Program-made: the position numbers and the translations under genes
Part shown: in pieces, positions 24,201 through 37,533 of the stretch
How the letters are laid out: each line of letters begins with the position of its first letter
Numbering within the stretch: position 1 is the first letter of the stretch
The notes under the pieces: generated by a model
Seen by the model: the letters and a program-made list of their open reading frames with translations, nothing else
What the model was told of the DNA's origin: nothing
The model's database searches: none
Assembly (NCBI RefSeq): GCF_035582795.1
Contig: NC_134365.1
Location: 219,993,887 to 220,057,886 of the forward strand
Direction of reading: 5' to 3'
Source: Mycteria americana
Lineage: Eukaryota; Chordata; Aves; Ciconiiformes; Ciconiidae
DNA: 64,000 nucleotides

Positions 24201-27200
24201 ATTAGTTTTCACTAGTCAATAATTAGTCCATTTGGGCATTCTTACAGACCTAAGGCTCAAGACACAGACTCCATGCTGTAAACAGGCAAGATAAAGTGAT
24301 TGAAGTAGGACACAAACATTTCTGAAGTTATTTTCTTAGTGAACAGATTCTGGTTGTAATCCATTTGCAGTTTTCATAAAAAGAAAAAGTTTCTTCAGTC
24401 AGATTCACTTGTGATTATTTAATCTGTCTGCAAGGGGCTCAGAGAAACTGTAAAGCAGTATGAAGAGACAGAATACAATTCACAGGCTCAAATATGTATC
24501 TTTTCCTCCCCGCAAAATGTTTCCTCTGAGGAACATTACTGGATCACAGCTGGTCAAAATACTAAATCTTGATTGTCTGGCCAAAAGCCAAAATCCACAG
24601 CTACAGCTCTTTGGTATGAGAATACTTTAAAAAAAATAACTTAAACACCATTTGATCTTTTTTGTTGCAAACTATGACCTCATGGCAGTAAGAACGCTAA
24701 ATGAAGGTGTTTAAGTTGGTTTATAGCCATCTGAAATGTTTGAAGCTCCAAGAGCAGCTCCGAGCCAATATCATGTCAACTGTGCTAAAAAGCAATAATA
24801 GTTTCTCACCTTCTTAGAGATTACTGGTTAAATAACACACAATAGTGACAGGGCTGCAAAGGGAGGCTGCCAATATGAAGTTAAGGTGAAATTGCATCTT
24901 TTGGCAGCTAAGAAATTCTGACACACGCTTAAAAAAAAAAAAAAATCTTCATAAATTAAGCTACCAGAGTTTTCTTAACTCAAACATGAAGTCTTAGCCT
25001 CCTCTTGAATCTAGCAGTGTATGCATCAAGACATACCTTCGAAACACAAATTTAAGCCTTGGCACACAAGTATTTTCGGGTAAAGCTTTCAAATGCAGGC
25101 TCAAAAGGACATCTCCCTGACTACAGACAAGACTTTCTAAAGGAATATCTCTTATTTGCCAGCATTAGATAAGCCTATTGTCTAATCTATTCACTAGGAA
25201 AAAATATCCTTCTCACTGGACTGCTCAAGTTTGCAGTGTGCTCTTTACTTGCCATTAATAATCACAAATACTATCCCTCAGAAGTTACACAGACTAAATT
25301 AAGCTGAAGAATAGGAGAGAAAATGAGTCTCTTGATTTAATGCAACGATGATCTAAAGAGCCTGACTTGTGAAAGATAAATCTGAACATGCAAAAAGGAA
25401 TAAAACAATGTTCAAGATGTACAGACTACACCTAAGACTTGCTAATCTTAAGTGAGCTGCTTTTCTGGAAGCCAGTGAGACTCCAGGACTAAAGAGCTGG
25501 AAACAGAGAGAATTATTCCCAAAAGGAAACAGAAAAGATTTGGGGGACCACAACTGGGATAGTCTAAATCAACAACAACTTTGGCTCATCATCTTTCACC
25601 TTAAGAGTCAACATGCAGATCTGATATCAGAAAAATAAGCTTTTGCAGTTCTGTAGCCTCCATTAACAGTGTGTGCAGGAACCAACAGATCTGTCTTGAT
25701 TTCATCTACATACAGTACAAATAATATTTTGCAGCAGGGGTAAGGGGGAAGAAAAGTAAACACCGCAGAATATAGGTGCCAGGAGAGATATGAAGAGGGA
25801 AGCAGAGCTTGTAGACCTGCAAGCTTGCTGCAATCAATCATGCGTGTTGGGATGTGAAAACGTGTATTAATCATTTAAGTGTCATGCCTGAGAAACCAAA
25901 CCAACACAAATCTCACCAGGCAGAGGGATCCAGCAGCAACGCAATTAAGCCTTGATGCAAAGGTAGTGGACTCCACAGACCTTCAACATGGCCAAGGGCT
26001 GCCCCAGATCTCCAGGCAAAACAGAGTTCACGAAAGCCCAAAGCTGAGACTTCAAAAGACAACTGCCAAAATTGCTCTGACAGAAATATGAAATAGGTGG
26101 GCTCTTGTAAAAAAGCTGTGGGGTCTTTTTGTTTGTTTGTTTTTAATCTGAAGGGGTAAAGAAACTACTTTGTATTCAAATCTAAACTGATGCTTAGCAG
26201 AGAAAGAGGTTAAGCCTGAAATAACTACGTATTTCAGTTACCCTGAATAACTAGGAAATTCAATTTCATTCCAGACTGCAGAGAAATACAGATGTCGCTA
26301 AATAAAAGCAAAATGAGGACAATGCATGGGCTAGGAGTTAAAACCAGTCCTATTCAAAGAGAAACTAAGTACAGTGTAAGTGTTGTTTTCTACCAGTGTG
26401 ATTATGATTTGACAGAACTTCAGCAAAACCCAGCTACAGTGCTAAGAAACTGAAGACCAGCAACAACAAAACCAAACCAACCAGGCAGCGCAAGTCAATC
26501 TGTAGATAAGAAAAACCCATCACTACCTCGTATGTTCCTACTCTCATCCTGCAAATGAAGGATAACCTGGAAATGCTTTACTGACTATGGTCTGTGGCAG
26601 AGGGTATCAGATGACTCACCTACAGTATCCTGAAAACAAAAAATTCCTTCAAATCTTCATTTTAACAGCTGGTGGCTTTTATGCTTGTTTAAATACATGT
26701 AATCAGATATTATCCACAAGACAGTGGGCATCTGTACTCTGCTATGTATGTGCTCAACTGCAATGCCCAATTATAAGAGTCTAGCCAGTTTTCCCCTTGA
26801 GCTAGACTCCCTGTAAAGCCTCATTTCCATTTATATTATTAGGAAGTACTAAGAAGCATTGTTTAGAATCATTAGCCTTAAAAAAAAAAAAGTTAAAAAT
26901 GAACAACTATTCATACAAGTTTTGGAGGTGAGAAGGAAATGAGGCATAGACATTCATGGGGGGGAAGGAGGGAATGTGATACTCCCGGAGAACTATGCTT
27001 AATATTCCTATATGTTTTGAAATATTATCCAGCCAAAAAATGTGTTTTGTCTTGCTAATGACTGTGTATCACCTATAGGAAAAAAAAGCTGGTTGTATGA
27101 TGGCAAAACCTCTAAGGCATAACTAAAGCTTCCATTATCAGTTCTTCAAAGCCAGCACACACCAGAAGAGAAGAACAGATACCTACGCTTTGAAAACGAT

Positions 27201-28041
27201 TCCCATTTAATATGTCCCAGAGTCATCCACCTCTGCTTACTCAAGACTGAAGGAGACATCCACGACCTGTACCCCTCCCACTCCACTGATGAGTGCACAC
27301 AAGTGCTACAGAAGTCACGATTTAGGTATTTTGGCCCTTCATTTTTAGATTTGCTTAGGGGACCACACGTCATCTTAGGATTTTTACGTCGCAGTGATGG
27401 ATACCCCATGAAAACTCACAGTAATGTTTTCCCAATGAAGAAAGCTTTTCTTTATGCATCTTACCAGCAGATAAGAAGAAAAGCAGGGAGAATCTTTTCA
27501 GCTGTGCCTGAAATTACCGACAGAATAAAACTGCACAAGGGGCTGAGCTTTTCTCAGGGCCTGCTTACTTCCACTGTTTTGTTGGCTGAGTTGAATTTCT
27601 ATCAGGCAACGCTTTTTACAGTATTGCTCAAAGATGATACTTCTTCTACTCCTGTATTTGTCTTCCTCTGCCAAGACTCTCCTCTCAAAATAAGTGATGT
27701 GGACACTAGCTTAGAGTTCACATGGATCAGAATTTCTGTGCAAGGAATGAAAGATAACAAAGGCAAAGAGTGACACAGAAATAAGGGCTGGAAATAGCTG
27801 TGGCAGGACGACATCCCAGAGGATTTTCATCACTGTTACTCACTGCAGTACAACTTTTGTCCCGAAGGTCTGACACATTAGGCTGTGCTACTCTGAGGCA
27901 CTAATCCTGTTTGAAGCCTTGCTCTTATAATTTTCAAATGGAGCAATAACAAAAAGCTTGGTTTTGTTTTTGCATAAAAGGATGCGTGATCACACACTGT
28001 CTTTAGAACTGATGTGTGGTTCTTCCCATGTTCTACATATT

Positions 28042-28074
28042 GGGGGGGGCGTGCGGGGGGGTGGGGGGGTGGGG
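28042..28074 (+). repeat. Run of G tracts, potential G-quadruplex
   Basis: Four G runs of 8, 7, 7 and 4 bases are separated by short spacers (CGTGC, T, T). This satisfies the usual pattern of at least four G tracts with loops under eight bases. The G-rich strand is plus, so it is the template strand for UVRAG and the pre-mRNA is C-rich here. It sits about 350 bases left of the CR1 3' end. Confidence 0.8.
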
Positions 28075-28424
28075 AAGAGACTTTTATTGCTTAGCAACAT
28101 TTTAGGACCCTACTAAAATACAGCAATAAGAACCCTGTTGGAATAGTAAAATCAGAGCAGAGTTTGCCCGCTGTTATTCAACCTAAGACTATCACATAAT
28201 GCTTTTTCTGCATTAATTTCAGAAAAGTATTTCCATCACCAGAAAAATTCACCTTATGCTATGCTGCCTCTATACCTGTCATGCAGAACACGACAAGAGA
28301 TTAGTCTGCCTTACACTAATAGAGGCTTTGCTACTTCTGCTGGTTTAACATGAAAGGAATTCAGATATAACATGAATAGCACTAGAAAGCTTTAACTCCA
28401 CTGTTAAAGAAGGGCCAGTGCCAC

Positions 28425-30571
28425 AATCACAGAATCACAGAATCATATAGGTTGGAAAAGACCTTTAAGATCATCGAGTCCAACCATAAACCTAACACTG
28501 CCAAAAACCACCACTACACCATGTCCCTAAGTACCTCATCCAAACGTCCTTTAAATACCTCCAGGGATGGCGACTCAACCACTTCCCTGGGCAGTCTGTT
28601 CCAATGCTTGATAACCCTCTCGGTGAAGAAAAATTTCCTAATATCCAGTCTAAACCTCCCCTGGCACAACTTGAGGCCATTTCCTCTTGTCCTATCACTT
28701 GTTACCTGGGAGAAGAGACCGACCCCCACCTCTCTACAACCTCCTTTCAGGTAGTTGTAGAGAGCGATGAGGTCTCCCCTCAGCCTCCTTTTCTCCAGGC
28801 TGAACAACCCCAGGTCCCTCAGCCGCTCCTCATAAGACTTCTGCTCCAGACCCTTCACCAGCTTCGTTGCCCTTCTCTGGACACGCTCCAGCCCCTCAAT
28901 GTCTCTCTTGTAGTGGGGGGCCCAACACTGAACACAGGATTCGAGGTGCGGCCTCACCAGTGCTGAGTACAGGGGCACAATCACTTCCCTAGTCCTGCTG
29001 GCCACGCTATTTTTGATACAGGCCAGGATGCCATTGGCCTTCTTGGCCACCTGGGCACACTGCTGGCTCATATTCAGGCGGCTGTCAACCAACACCCCCA
29101 GGTCCTTCTCTGCCAGGCAGCTTTCCAGCCACTCTTCCCCAAGCCTGTAGCGTTGCATGGGGTTGCTGTGGCCCAAGTGCAGGACCTTGCACTTGGCCTT
29201 GTTAAACCTCATACAATTCACCCCAGCCCATGGATCCAGCCTGTCCAGGTCCCTCTGCAGAGCCTGCCTACCCTCCAGCAGATCAACACTCCCGCACAAC
29301 TTGGTGTCGTCTGCAAACTTACTGAGAGTACACTCGATCCCTTCGTCCAGATCATTGATAAAGATGTTAAACAGAACTGGCCCCAACACCGAGCCCTGGG
29401 GAACACCGCTTGTGACCGGCCGCCAACCAGAGTAAACTCCATTCACCACCACTCTCTGGGCCCGGCCGTCCAGCCAGTTCTTTACCCAGCGAAGAGTACA
29501 CCCGTCCAAGCCATGAGCAGCCAGTTTCTCCAGGAGAATGCTGTGGGAAACCGTGTCAAAGGCTTTACTGAAGTCTAGATAGACAACATCCACAGCCTTT
29601 CCCTCATCCACTAGGCGGGTCACCTTGTCATAGAAGGAGATCAGGTTGGTCAAGCAGGACCTGCCTTTCCTGAACCCATGCTGGCTGGGCTTGATCCCTT
29701 GGTTATTCTCTACATGCCGTGTGATAGCACTCAGGATGAGCTGCTCCATCAGCTTCCCCGGCACCGAGGTCAGGCTAACAGGCCTGTAGTTCCCCGGGTC
29801 CTCCTTCCGGCCCTTCTTAAAGATGGGTGTCACATTCGCTAATCTCCAGTCAGCAGGGACTTCCCCAGTTAGCCAGGACTGCTGGTAAATGATGGAAAGG
29901 GGCTTGGTGAGCACATCTGCCAGCTCCTTCAACACTCTCGGGTGGATCTCATCAGGCCCCATAGACTTGTGAGTGTCTAAGTGGTGCAGCAGGTCACTCA
30001 CCATTTCCCCCTGGATAATGGGGGCTCCAGTCTGGTCCCCATCCCTATCTTCCAACTCCAGGGGCTGGGTACCCATAGAACATTCGGCCCTGCTAATAAA
30101 GACTGAGGCAAAGTAGGCATTAAGTACCTCAGCCTTTTCCTCATCCTTGGTCACTGTGTTTCCTCCCCCATCTACTAGGGGCTGGAGATTCTCCTTACCT
30201 CTCCTTTTGCTGCTAATGTATTTGAAGAAGTGTTTTTTGTTGTCTTTTATAGCAGCAGCCAGACTGAGCTCTAGCTCAGCTTTGGCCCTTCTAGTTTTCT
30301 CCCTGCACAGCCTCACTACACCTTTGTAGTCCTCCTGAGTTGCCCGCCCCTTCTTCCAGAGGTCATAGACTCTCCTCTTTCTCCTCAGTTCGAGCCAGAG
30401 CTCTCTAGTCAGCCAGGCCGGTCTTCTTCCCCGCCGGCTTGTCTTTCGGCACCTGGGGACAGCCCGCTCTTGTGCCTTTAGGACTTCCTCCTTAAAGAAT
30501 GTCCAGCCTTCCTGGACCCCTTTGCCCATAAGAGCTGCCTCCCAGGGGACTCTCTCGATGTTTAGTGTCAT
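28425..30571 (-). mobile_element. CR1 LINE, 5' truncated, with intact reverse transcriptase frame
   Basis: The element runs from within ORF2, after the endonuclease part, to its 3' end. The end is marked by the CR1-type short tandem tail, AATCACAGAATCACAGAATC on the plus strand at 28425-28444. It lies in the same orientation as UVRAG within the last intron. The 5' junction is between about 30550 and 30571, because the first few codons of the open frame do not look like CR1 while VPWEAAL onward does. Full CR1 elements are about 4.5 kb with two ORFs, so roughly half is missing. The unbroken frame suggests it is younger than the other CR1 pieces here. No target-site duplication was identified. 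Confidence 0.95.
28514..30571 (-). CDS. CR1 ORF2 fragment: reverse transcriptase
   Basis: A 685-codon frame without stops encodes a CR1-family reverse transcriptase. The first Asp motif, YLDFSKAFD, is at residues 331-339. The [14 protein letters not shown] motif is at 389-402. The catalytic FADD is at 419-422, so all three catalytic aspartates are present. Upstream are the basic linker (about 40-125) and the GPDEIHP and NYRPVSLTS fingers (205-269). Downstream is the CR1 tail with [19 protein letters not shown] at about 656-674. The apurinic endonuclease domain that normally precedes this is absent, because the insertion is 5' truncated. The first six residues are probably flanking sequence. 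As it lies inside an intron with no CR1 promoter, it is most likely a dead copy that has not yet accumulated stops. Confidence 0.9.
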   Translation of the reverse strand: MTLNIERVPWEAALMGKGVQEGWTFFKEEVLKAQERAVPRCRKTSRRGRRPAWLTRELWLELRRKRRVYDLWKKGRATQEDYKGVVRLCREKTRRAKAELELSLAAAIKDNKKHFFKYISSKRRGKENLQPLVDGGGNTVTKDEEKAEVLNAYFASVFISRAECSMGTQPLELEDRDGDQTGAPIIQGEMVSDLLHHLDTHKSMGPDEIHPRVLKELADVLTKPLSIIYQQSWLTGEVPADWRLANVTPIFKKGRKEDPGNYRPVSLTSVPGKLMEQLILSAITRHVENNQGIKPSQHGFRKGRSCLTNLISFYDKVTRLVDEGKAVDVVYLDFSKAFDTVSHSILLEKLAAHGLDGCTLRWVKNWLDGRAQRVVVNGVYSGWRPVTSGVPQGSVLGPVLFNIFINDLDEGIECTLSKFADDTKLCGSVDLLEGRQALQRDLDRLDPWAGVNCMRFNKAKCKVLHLGHSNPMQRYRLGEEWLESCLAEKDLGVLVDSRLNMSQQCAQVAKKANGILACIKNSVASRTREVIVPLYSALVRPHLESCVQCWAPHYKRDIEGLERVQRRATKLVKGLEQKSYEERLRDLGLFSLEKRRLRGDLIALYNYLKGGCREVGVGLFSQVTSDRTRGNGLKLCQGRFRLDIRKFFFTERVIKHWNRLPREVVESPSLEVFKGRLDEVLRDMV

Positions 30572-31958
30572 TTCACATCAGATTTAAAACTTCCTCAAGC
30601 TTGGTTTTGACTCTCCCCTAAAAGCCATATACTAGTCCAAAAATATTAAGGGTTTAGCTATTAGTGTTTTGTAGTTCATTATCTTATTAGGAAGAACTAG
30701 TTTCCTTTAGGAAGACTGAAAGCACTCTTTCACCTCAATTTAGCATAATATGTGCCAAAAGAAATTATTTCGCAGATCAACTGAAGCAGCGAGGGAGTCC
30801 ACATCCATCACCAGAGCATTACCAGAGCATCTGGCAGCAAAACCTGGTGGGGTTAGCTCATACTGGATGGTATTTTCAATACCTTGGAGCATCCAGGGCA
30901 TCTGCACAGGGCCAGGTATGACACAGGGACCGCACAAGACCTGTGCAACTTTGGGGCAGTGAATAATTAACCTAGGGATCCTAAAACGGCACAATGCTAT
31001 GTTTGGGTGGGATTCAGGCACCCAAAAAATGGAGATGAGAATGCAGGACAAAATAACTGTTTAAGGTAAGAGGCTGCATGAGCACACACAATTCAAAGAG
31101 CATAAATTAAAAAATGAGAATATAAAGCACCTAACACCTGCAGAAATACACTTGCTAGTGAATCGCCTTCCACGTTTCTAAAGTTTATCTCAGCGGGTTT
31201 AAGGAGAATTGGTCAAGCTTCGTGCTCAAACAACTTCTGCAAGATAAGCCTGCACTAACTTTAGTCTTGTAACACAGAAATCAGTCTGCTGCTTTGATTT
31301 TCTATACAGACAGCGAAGAGCGAGTCTGGATCCTCCAGAGTGCATCAGAGCAGAAGCAGCAGGGATTTCCATGGAAGGTTACTATAACCTTCAGTTACTC
31401 ATTAATGTAGCTTCCCATTTAGCAACAACACTCAACATGCAATAGCTATTTTCATTAGCAGCAGTTATACTCAACACAAACTGTGCTGATTACAATTCAC
31501 AGATTCCCATGCAGCTCACCTGAATTACACATTTAAAGCAAATGGGAAGCCAGGTACTGACCAGGCTAAGATCTGTTCTGCTAAGGTTGTTACACCTTTG
31601 TACCCTCCTGAACTATCATAATGCAGAAGGTGCCTCTGCTACCAACACTTAGATACAGTCTTAAGAGAATGATTCATTCACCTCCCTTTAGTGAAGAACA
31701 TGGCTTTTCAAACAGTCTTCCCCCACCCCCCCTACTCCTGCAAGAAGTGTTGTGGGCCCATCACACAGATGATATTAAAAGAGCAGAAGAAAATAGTAGA
31801 ATATTGTGGACATCTTACATGGCCTGTATTTCGGGGAAGTCACAATCTTCACTGAGCATGCTTAACTCTTATGAAGAGGAGCTGCTTGTTTGTGACAAAT
31901 GTTTACAGCTAAATTTTTTGTAGCATCCACTTCTTTTTAATTACAAAAAAAATACTTA

Positions 31959-32051
<93 letters not shown>

Positions 32052-35000
32052 CTACAAGAACAGAAAAAACTAAAATTAGCACAGCTTTCCAAACCCCAGA
32101 TTCCAATGAATATAACATTATGGTCAGTTAATTTACTAGGTTTTCAAAGAAAGCGTAGGATAATCAAGCAGTTTCAAGAGATCTATTCTCCTTAAGGAAA
32201 TGTTCCATTTAATACTCATAACCTCATATTAGCAAAACCCACCCAAGAACAGGGATAAAATAATCAGTCAATCTGACTGTTAAACATCATTACACTTTTT
32301 CCGTTTCCAATCTGTAACGGGAGAGCAGTTGCACAGCTTAATAAAAATACAGCCATTAAGTGAAAAGACCAAATTTCAACACAATGTTCTATATTCACCA
32401 ATTCGAAACATTTATTTGTGTGCAAGTGTCATCTGTCATCCTGGGCGTATCAATGTATGCTGGAATCAGTAGTGGAATTACTACAGTAATCTCAACTAGT
32501 AAAAATACATACCGTCACACAACTGATCTAAATCTGCGTTCCTTATACAGTTTACATCAACATTTAAACTGCTGCTATTATTCTCATAATTAAACCCAGC
32601 ATTCAAATACAATGCCATGTAGCTAAGAGAAAGGCTTCAAACATTGACTGACTTTAACCCAAGTATTAACTCCTATGTGGGTGCAAACATAAGTGACAAG
32701 ATTCAATACGCTGACTCCATGCAAACCGCAACTTGCTTTTACCCTCGGATTATCAAATGAAGGACAGTGACATAACTGTCACTGCTGGTAATTATAAACT
32801 ACTTATTTAAGTCGTCCCCAAACTAAAAATACCTCTGAAGAAAAAGGCACATGGAAGGGAAAAAGTCTTTCTTTCAAGTTTCAATCTCGAAACTTCAGGG
32901 AAACTTTACAGGGAAATTTATCCCTTGTGTGGTTAAAATATGAAAAAAAAAAAAAAATCCCTAAATTCCAATATCTTTAAGACTATCGGACTGAAGCAGT
33001 ATAAATGTGATATGCAGTTCTCAGCGGATGTTAACACCCTCTAGAAGTCACAGCTGGCCTCCAATATACACATACAGTAACTGCACAAATTTGATACCAA
33101 CAGAACCACTTGCTGAAACATGGGACAATCCCACTCAAAGTTCAATTCATTTTTTAGAATTACACACCTGTTTCCATAATTCATGAAAGTAAGGTGTAGG
33201 CAAGCATCCTCTAAGTTAGAAAGATTTCTGACTTCTCCCAAACAATGGACCAATCAGTTTTTCACAGAAAAAGACTCTTGAAATTGGGAATGATTTCTAT
33301 GCTTGTCTGAGTTTTAGAAAGAAAAATTGCTTTGGAAGAAAATCATCCTCAGTACTGCATTGTACAACAGGAGGCCATTTATTACACAGTTTATTATTTC
33401 CATATGGACACAGTCAAGTCATATGGTGGGCTTGGATTCATATTTTCTGCTACAATGACAGAACCTGGATTAAGACAACCATACAATATAAATTACTAAA
33501 CGATCACCACATTCTCCTGATGGGATTACAGTGGATTTGGTTAACCAAAGAACTAGCCTGGGGCAAAAGAAATTTAAAAAAAAAAAAAAAAAAAGAGGGA
33601 AAAAAATAAAAAACATTACATTTGTTCCTTCTACTACAATCAAATTTTCATAGAATATCCCTTTTTATAGTCATCCTTAAATTCTAAGGTTTCAGAGCAT
33701 GAAAAGAATTGGATTAAGGGATTGTTCTATTTCCAACAGCAAAGATCAGAGGAATGCATGTGAGACACTCTTGTATGAAAATATGAGCAAAACCACTGTT
33801 TCTGCTAAAACACATTTTCATATTGCAAATAGTAGAGATGCATAGTAAGTAAAGTTAAGACGTAAGTTTTGTGAAACCTCTAGAAAAAAATATGATTTAA
33901 CTTTATAAACTGCATTCTATTTTGGCTTTGTAATAGCTTAAAAACAAAGCACTATTGCCTTATGTGTCTGTATCAATACAAGCTGACAACGACGCACTTA
34001 CGAAACAAACCTACAAGTAATCCCAAAAGCTGTTGAAAAACTCATCTGCCTTCTAGTGACAGGGGGAAAAAAAAAAAATACCAGTCGAAGCATCAGAGCC
34101 ATGAGTTACTTCCCAGGTTTTAGCCTCGTTCCAAAATTAGCTCCTCATTAATGCAACAAGGTTAACTCCTACTTCACAGTGGTCTGCAGTAGTCTGACAT
34201 ACCGCAAAAAAGAAATCTCTCTACCTCTATTGAATGAGAGAACGCACTCCACGTACAGCACACAGCAAACGGGAGCATGGAGGGAGAAAAAGTGAGATTT
34301 CTCTTTTACTTAAGAGAGCAGAACTCTTCTTCCTTCTGCTCTTACCCTCTGACAATGCTGCATCATTAGTAAGGACGGGTTTTTTTCCCCAAACCATAAA
34401 GCATTTCTCATGCACCTTTCTTTAAGTTTAATATTTTTTAACAGCCAACACCACGCATACAGGAATAGTTACTCCACCTCATCCAATAAATAGCAAGACA
34501 CTGAACAACAGTAATAACCATCACCTGTGACCTGTTACAACAGGATTCATACAAGCACCCTTTAACATCAACATCAATTTTAAAAAGAGAAAAGTGTAGG
34601 GAGAGGACAGCTGCTTTGCCCACGCGAATTAAAAGGAACTTAAAGATAGAACTTAGCAGTATGGAAGATGTAAAGAGAAAAGAGGCAAGGAGGAGAGCGG
34701 TGAAACATGACATCTGGGTAGGAAAACAAAAGCGGAAAGAGGTGACCGTGTGCTGTCTTGATTCTCCTAAGAAAATGAGCTCACATTCCAATTGTTGCTA
34801 TTAAACATCACCCATCTCCACCCACCCCACACTAAGTTTCCAAAGGAACCAAGTATCATTTGCAAAAGCAGCATTTTATTTAAAGATTAGATTGTTCCTT
34901 CAGGATATTACAGACCCGGCTATCCAAAGAAAATGTGCCTGTTTGAATTTGAGTGAACAAGTGTCCAAGATTTGTGTTCACATTTATGACCCTGTATTCT

Positions 35001-37466
35001 CCATGGGACTGTGAGTAAATCATTAACAATGTTCAAGTAATAAAATATTAATTGCCATTTCCTTACAAATATTTAGCTCCTATATACAGCTTTGTTTTCC
35101 CAAGTGCTGTGTGAAATGTTACTTGACTGAACAAAAACACGTAGTAAACATGAACTGGAAAACAGATAAGCTAAAGACATCAGACACTTCAGACAGGAGT
35201 CTGAGTCTGCTCTCATACCAGTTACCAGCAACACCTACTCCACAGAAACAAGTGTAGCAGATGAGACGCATCATATTTTATAAACAGTTCAAGACAGAAT
35301 AACTTAAAGGTACTGATATTTAAGGGGGGAAAAAAAAATATCTCACTTTGCAATTTCTTTCAATTACACAGATTTATTCCTTTTACTCATCTCAAAAAGA
35401 GAAAGTGTCAACATTTTATTGCACTTCGTTGCTTTGGCTTCTGTGTTAACTGACATAATTCCAAGTTATTTAACTAGAGATGTAAAGAAGTGGCTAGTAA
35501 ACTGTAACTGGGAAAAAAAAAAAAAAAAAACATATTCATGTTTCTACAGGATTTTAGCAAACAAATCTACATTCATCCAATTTGATTCCTTTCTCGGAAA
35601 ACTTGTATGCCAAACCTCTGACACTACAAATCCAGTGTGATAAACTTCAGAATTTCAGCATTATGAAAAGACTTTGAAAAGAGGATAGACAGTATCTATA
35701 ACTGTCAGGAGGTAACTGCCTAGACTGCTTTTGTAAAATCTGAGGTTTTTGTTTGTCCTAAGACAATTTCAGGAAACACCTGTACAGAACAATCTGAAGA
35801 AAGAGGAGATTAAATTTATATTAAGGTCAACTCTACCTCTATAGAAGACCAGCCTATCATACTAGGGGGTATATTATACTTGCTATTTATTCCAACATCA
35901 CAGAAAACCATAAATGTTGAAATAAGCTGTATTTAAAGCAATGGTTCCCAGAGTGAAAGGTAGTTTTATTCTTAAAACCTGTGTTAGCTTTCCAATAAAA
36001 TGTTTAAACACTTAATTTCCATCAAAGACTAAGAAAATTGTTCCAGCTAACAGTACCACAGTACTAGCTGTAGGTAAGGCATGACAAACAAATTATAGTT
36101 AACTCATATCAAGCTGGGCATAGTTGGTTTAGACTCTTTAGGAAGAGGAAAAAAGAAATAATACTCAGTTGCTCCAGTTTCTACCTGCATTTCCTCCTGT
36201 GCAACGGTTTGAACTTCTACTGGAAGGAAGCTGCCTGTCCTCAGCAGTGAATCAGCTCCATCCCGAGCATCTCTAAACCACTCCTGTCATCCAAGCATCT
36301 TCCAAGTAATTTATTTTGTCAACTAGACTGCTATACTTAATTAAAATCATGTCAGACAACATAAAAGCTTACCACCTTCCTAAAGGTAACAATTCCACGA
36401 TAAAACATTCATTCATCAACTCATGACAAGTGTAGCTACCTCATTTGTTAACTAATTAAAATACAAACCTGCAAAGGTTCACTTAATCTCCTATAAAGTC
36501 CATAAGATAAGAAGTACTAGAACTGTTAAAGTTTTTCAAATAAGTTGGTTTAAAAAGAAACCATTTAGCTATCTTTCTATTTCTGGATAATATCAGATTG
36601 TAACCAAGATCAAAATTAGGGCTTTTGCCACTAAGGGGCTGCCTCTTAAGAAAAATAATGATATCCTGTGTTTACGTGCAAAGAAGAATAGCCCATTTCC
36701 TATACTAATTCCTGTAACAGTATTTAATGACTAATGGTATACAAGCATATATATTTACTTCCAGCCAGAAACCACAGAGTACCTTGACTGGAATATCCTT
36801 TTTTGGGAGCACAGAATGACTCCAATTCTGAACTCATCTGTTCATCATTTACCATATTGTTTCCCCAGCCATATCCATCTTGTTCTAAGACATGTGGAAG
36901 CATTCTTACAGCTCAGACTATGCTAATAAAGTTCAAAATACCAGCCACTTCAGTACATGTTATGCATAATACTAGAGTCTACACTGAAACCTCCAGCATT
37001 TTTACACTTCCCTTAGTCTCTGCTGCAGGCAACTGGTCCTTGATGTTGTAGCACCGTCTGTATCTATACAAGAGGTAGACCCAACCCACTACTACACTAT
37101 GCAAGCTCATGTACTGTTAAGGCAGTCAAGAGCAATTTTGAATTATTGTCAGTTAAATGAGGAGGTTTTCTTGATAGCATCAAGAATTTAAAAGGACATC
37201 TGCTCCACAAATGTGAAAACCCACAAACAGAAATAGAAGCAAAAGTGTACTTTCAATCAAGTGTGCAGTATTGGTTAGAAGCCAAGCATTTACATAAGGT
37301 TTTCAGAGGATGTCAAATAGCGGGACAGAAATATAAAATGCAAGTTTTAATAAAATGACATAGTTAATTGTTTTACAAGATCCTGGATGACTTTTCAGAG
37401 TATGAAGGAGCACTGGCTGGGATTCAGATGACTAAGCACTGCAATAATGAAAACAAAAGTGTTGTT

Positions 37467-37533
37467 ATAATGCCTGTTGCTATATAAACAACCTTGGGGG
37501 ATCAGTGAAATAATGCCTGCTGCTATATAAACA
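37467..37533. repeat. 24-bp direct duplication, 43-bp period
   Basis: The word ATAATGCCTG-YTGCTATATAAACA occurs at 37467-37490 and again at 37510-37533, with one C/T difference. The 19 bases between the copies are unique. A short GT run follows. This is a small local duplication in intronic sequence, and the TATATAAA word inside it is not in a promoter context I can support. Confidence 0.85.

Noticed and set aside
27303-27773. 156-codon plus-strand frame in the last intron
   Set aside because: Long for AT-rich DNA, but no similarity to a known family was recognised and it lies antisense within an intron.
28604-30329. Several plus-strand frames across the CR1 element
   Set aside because: They are antisense shadows of the CR1 reverse transcriptase frame.
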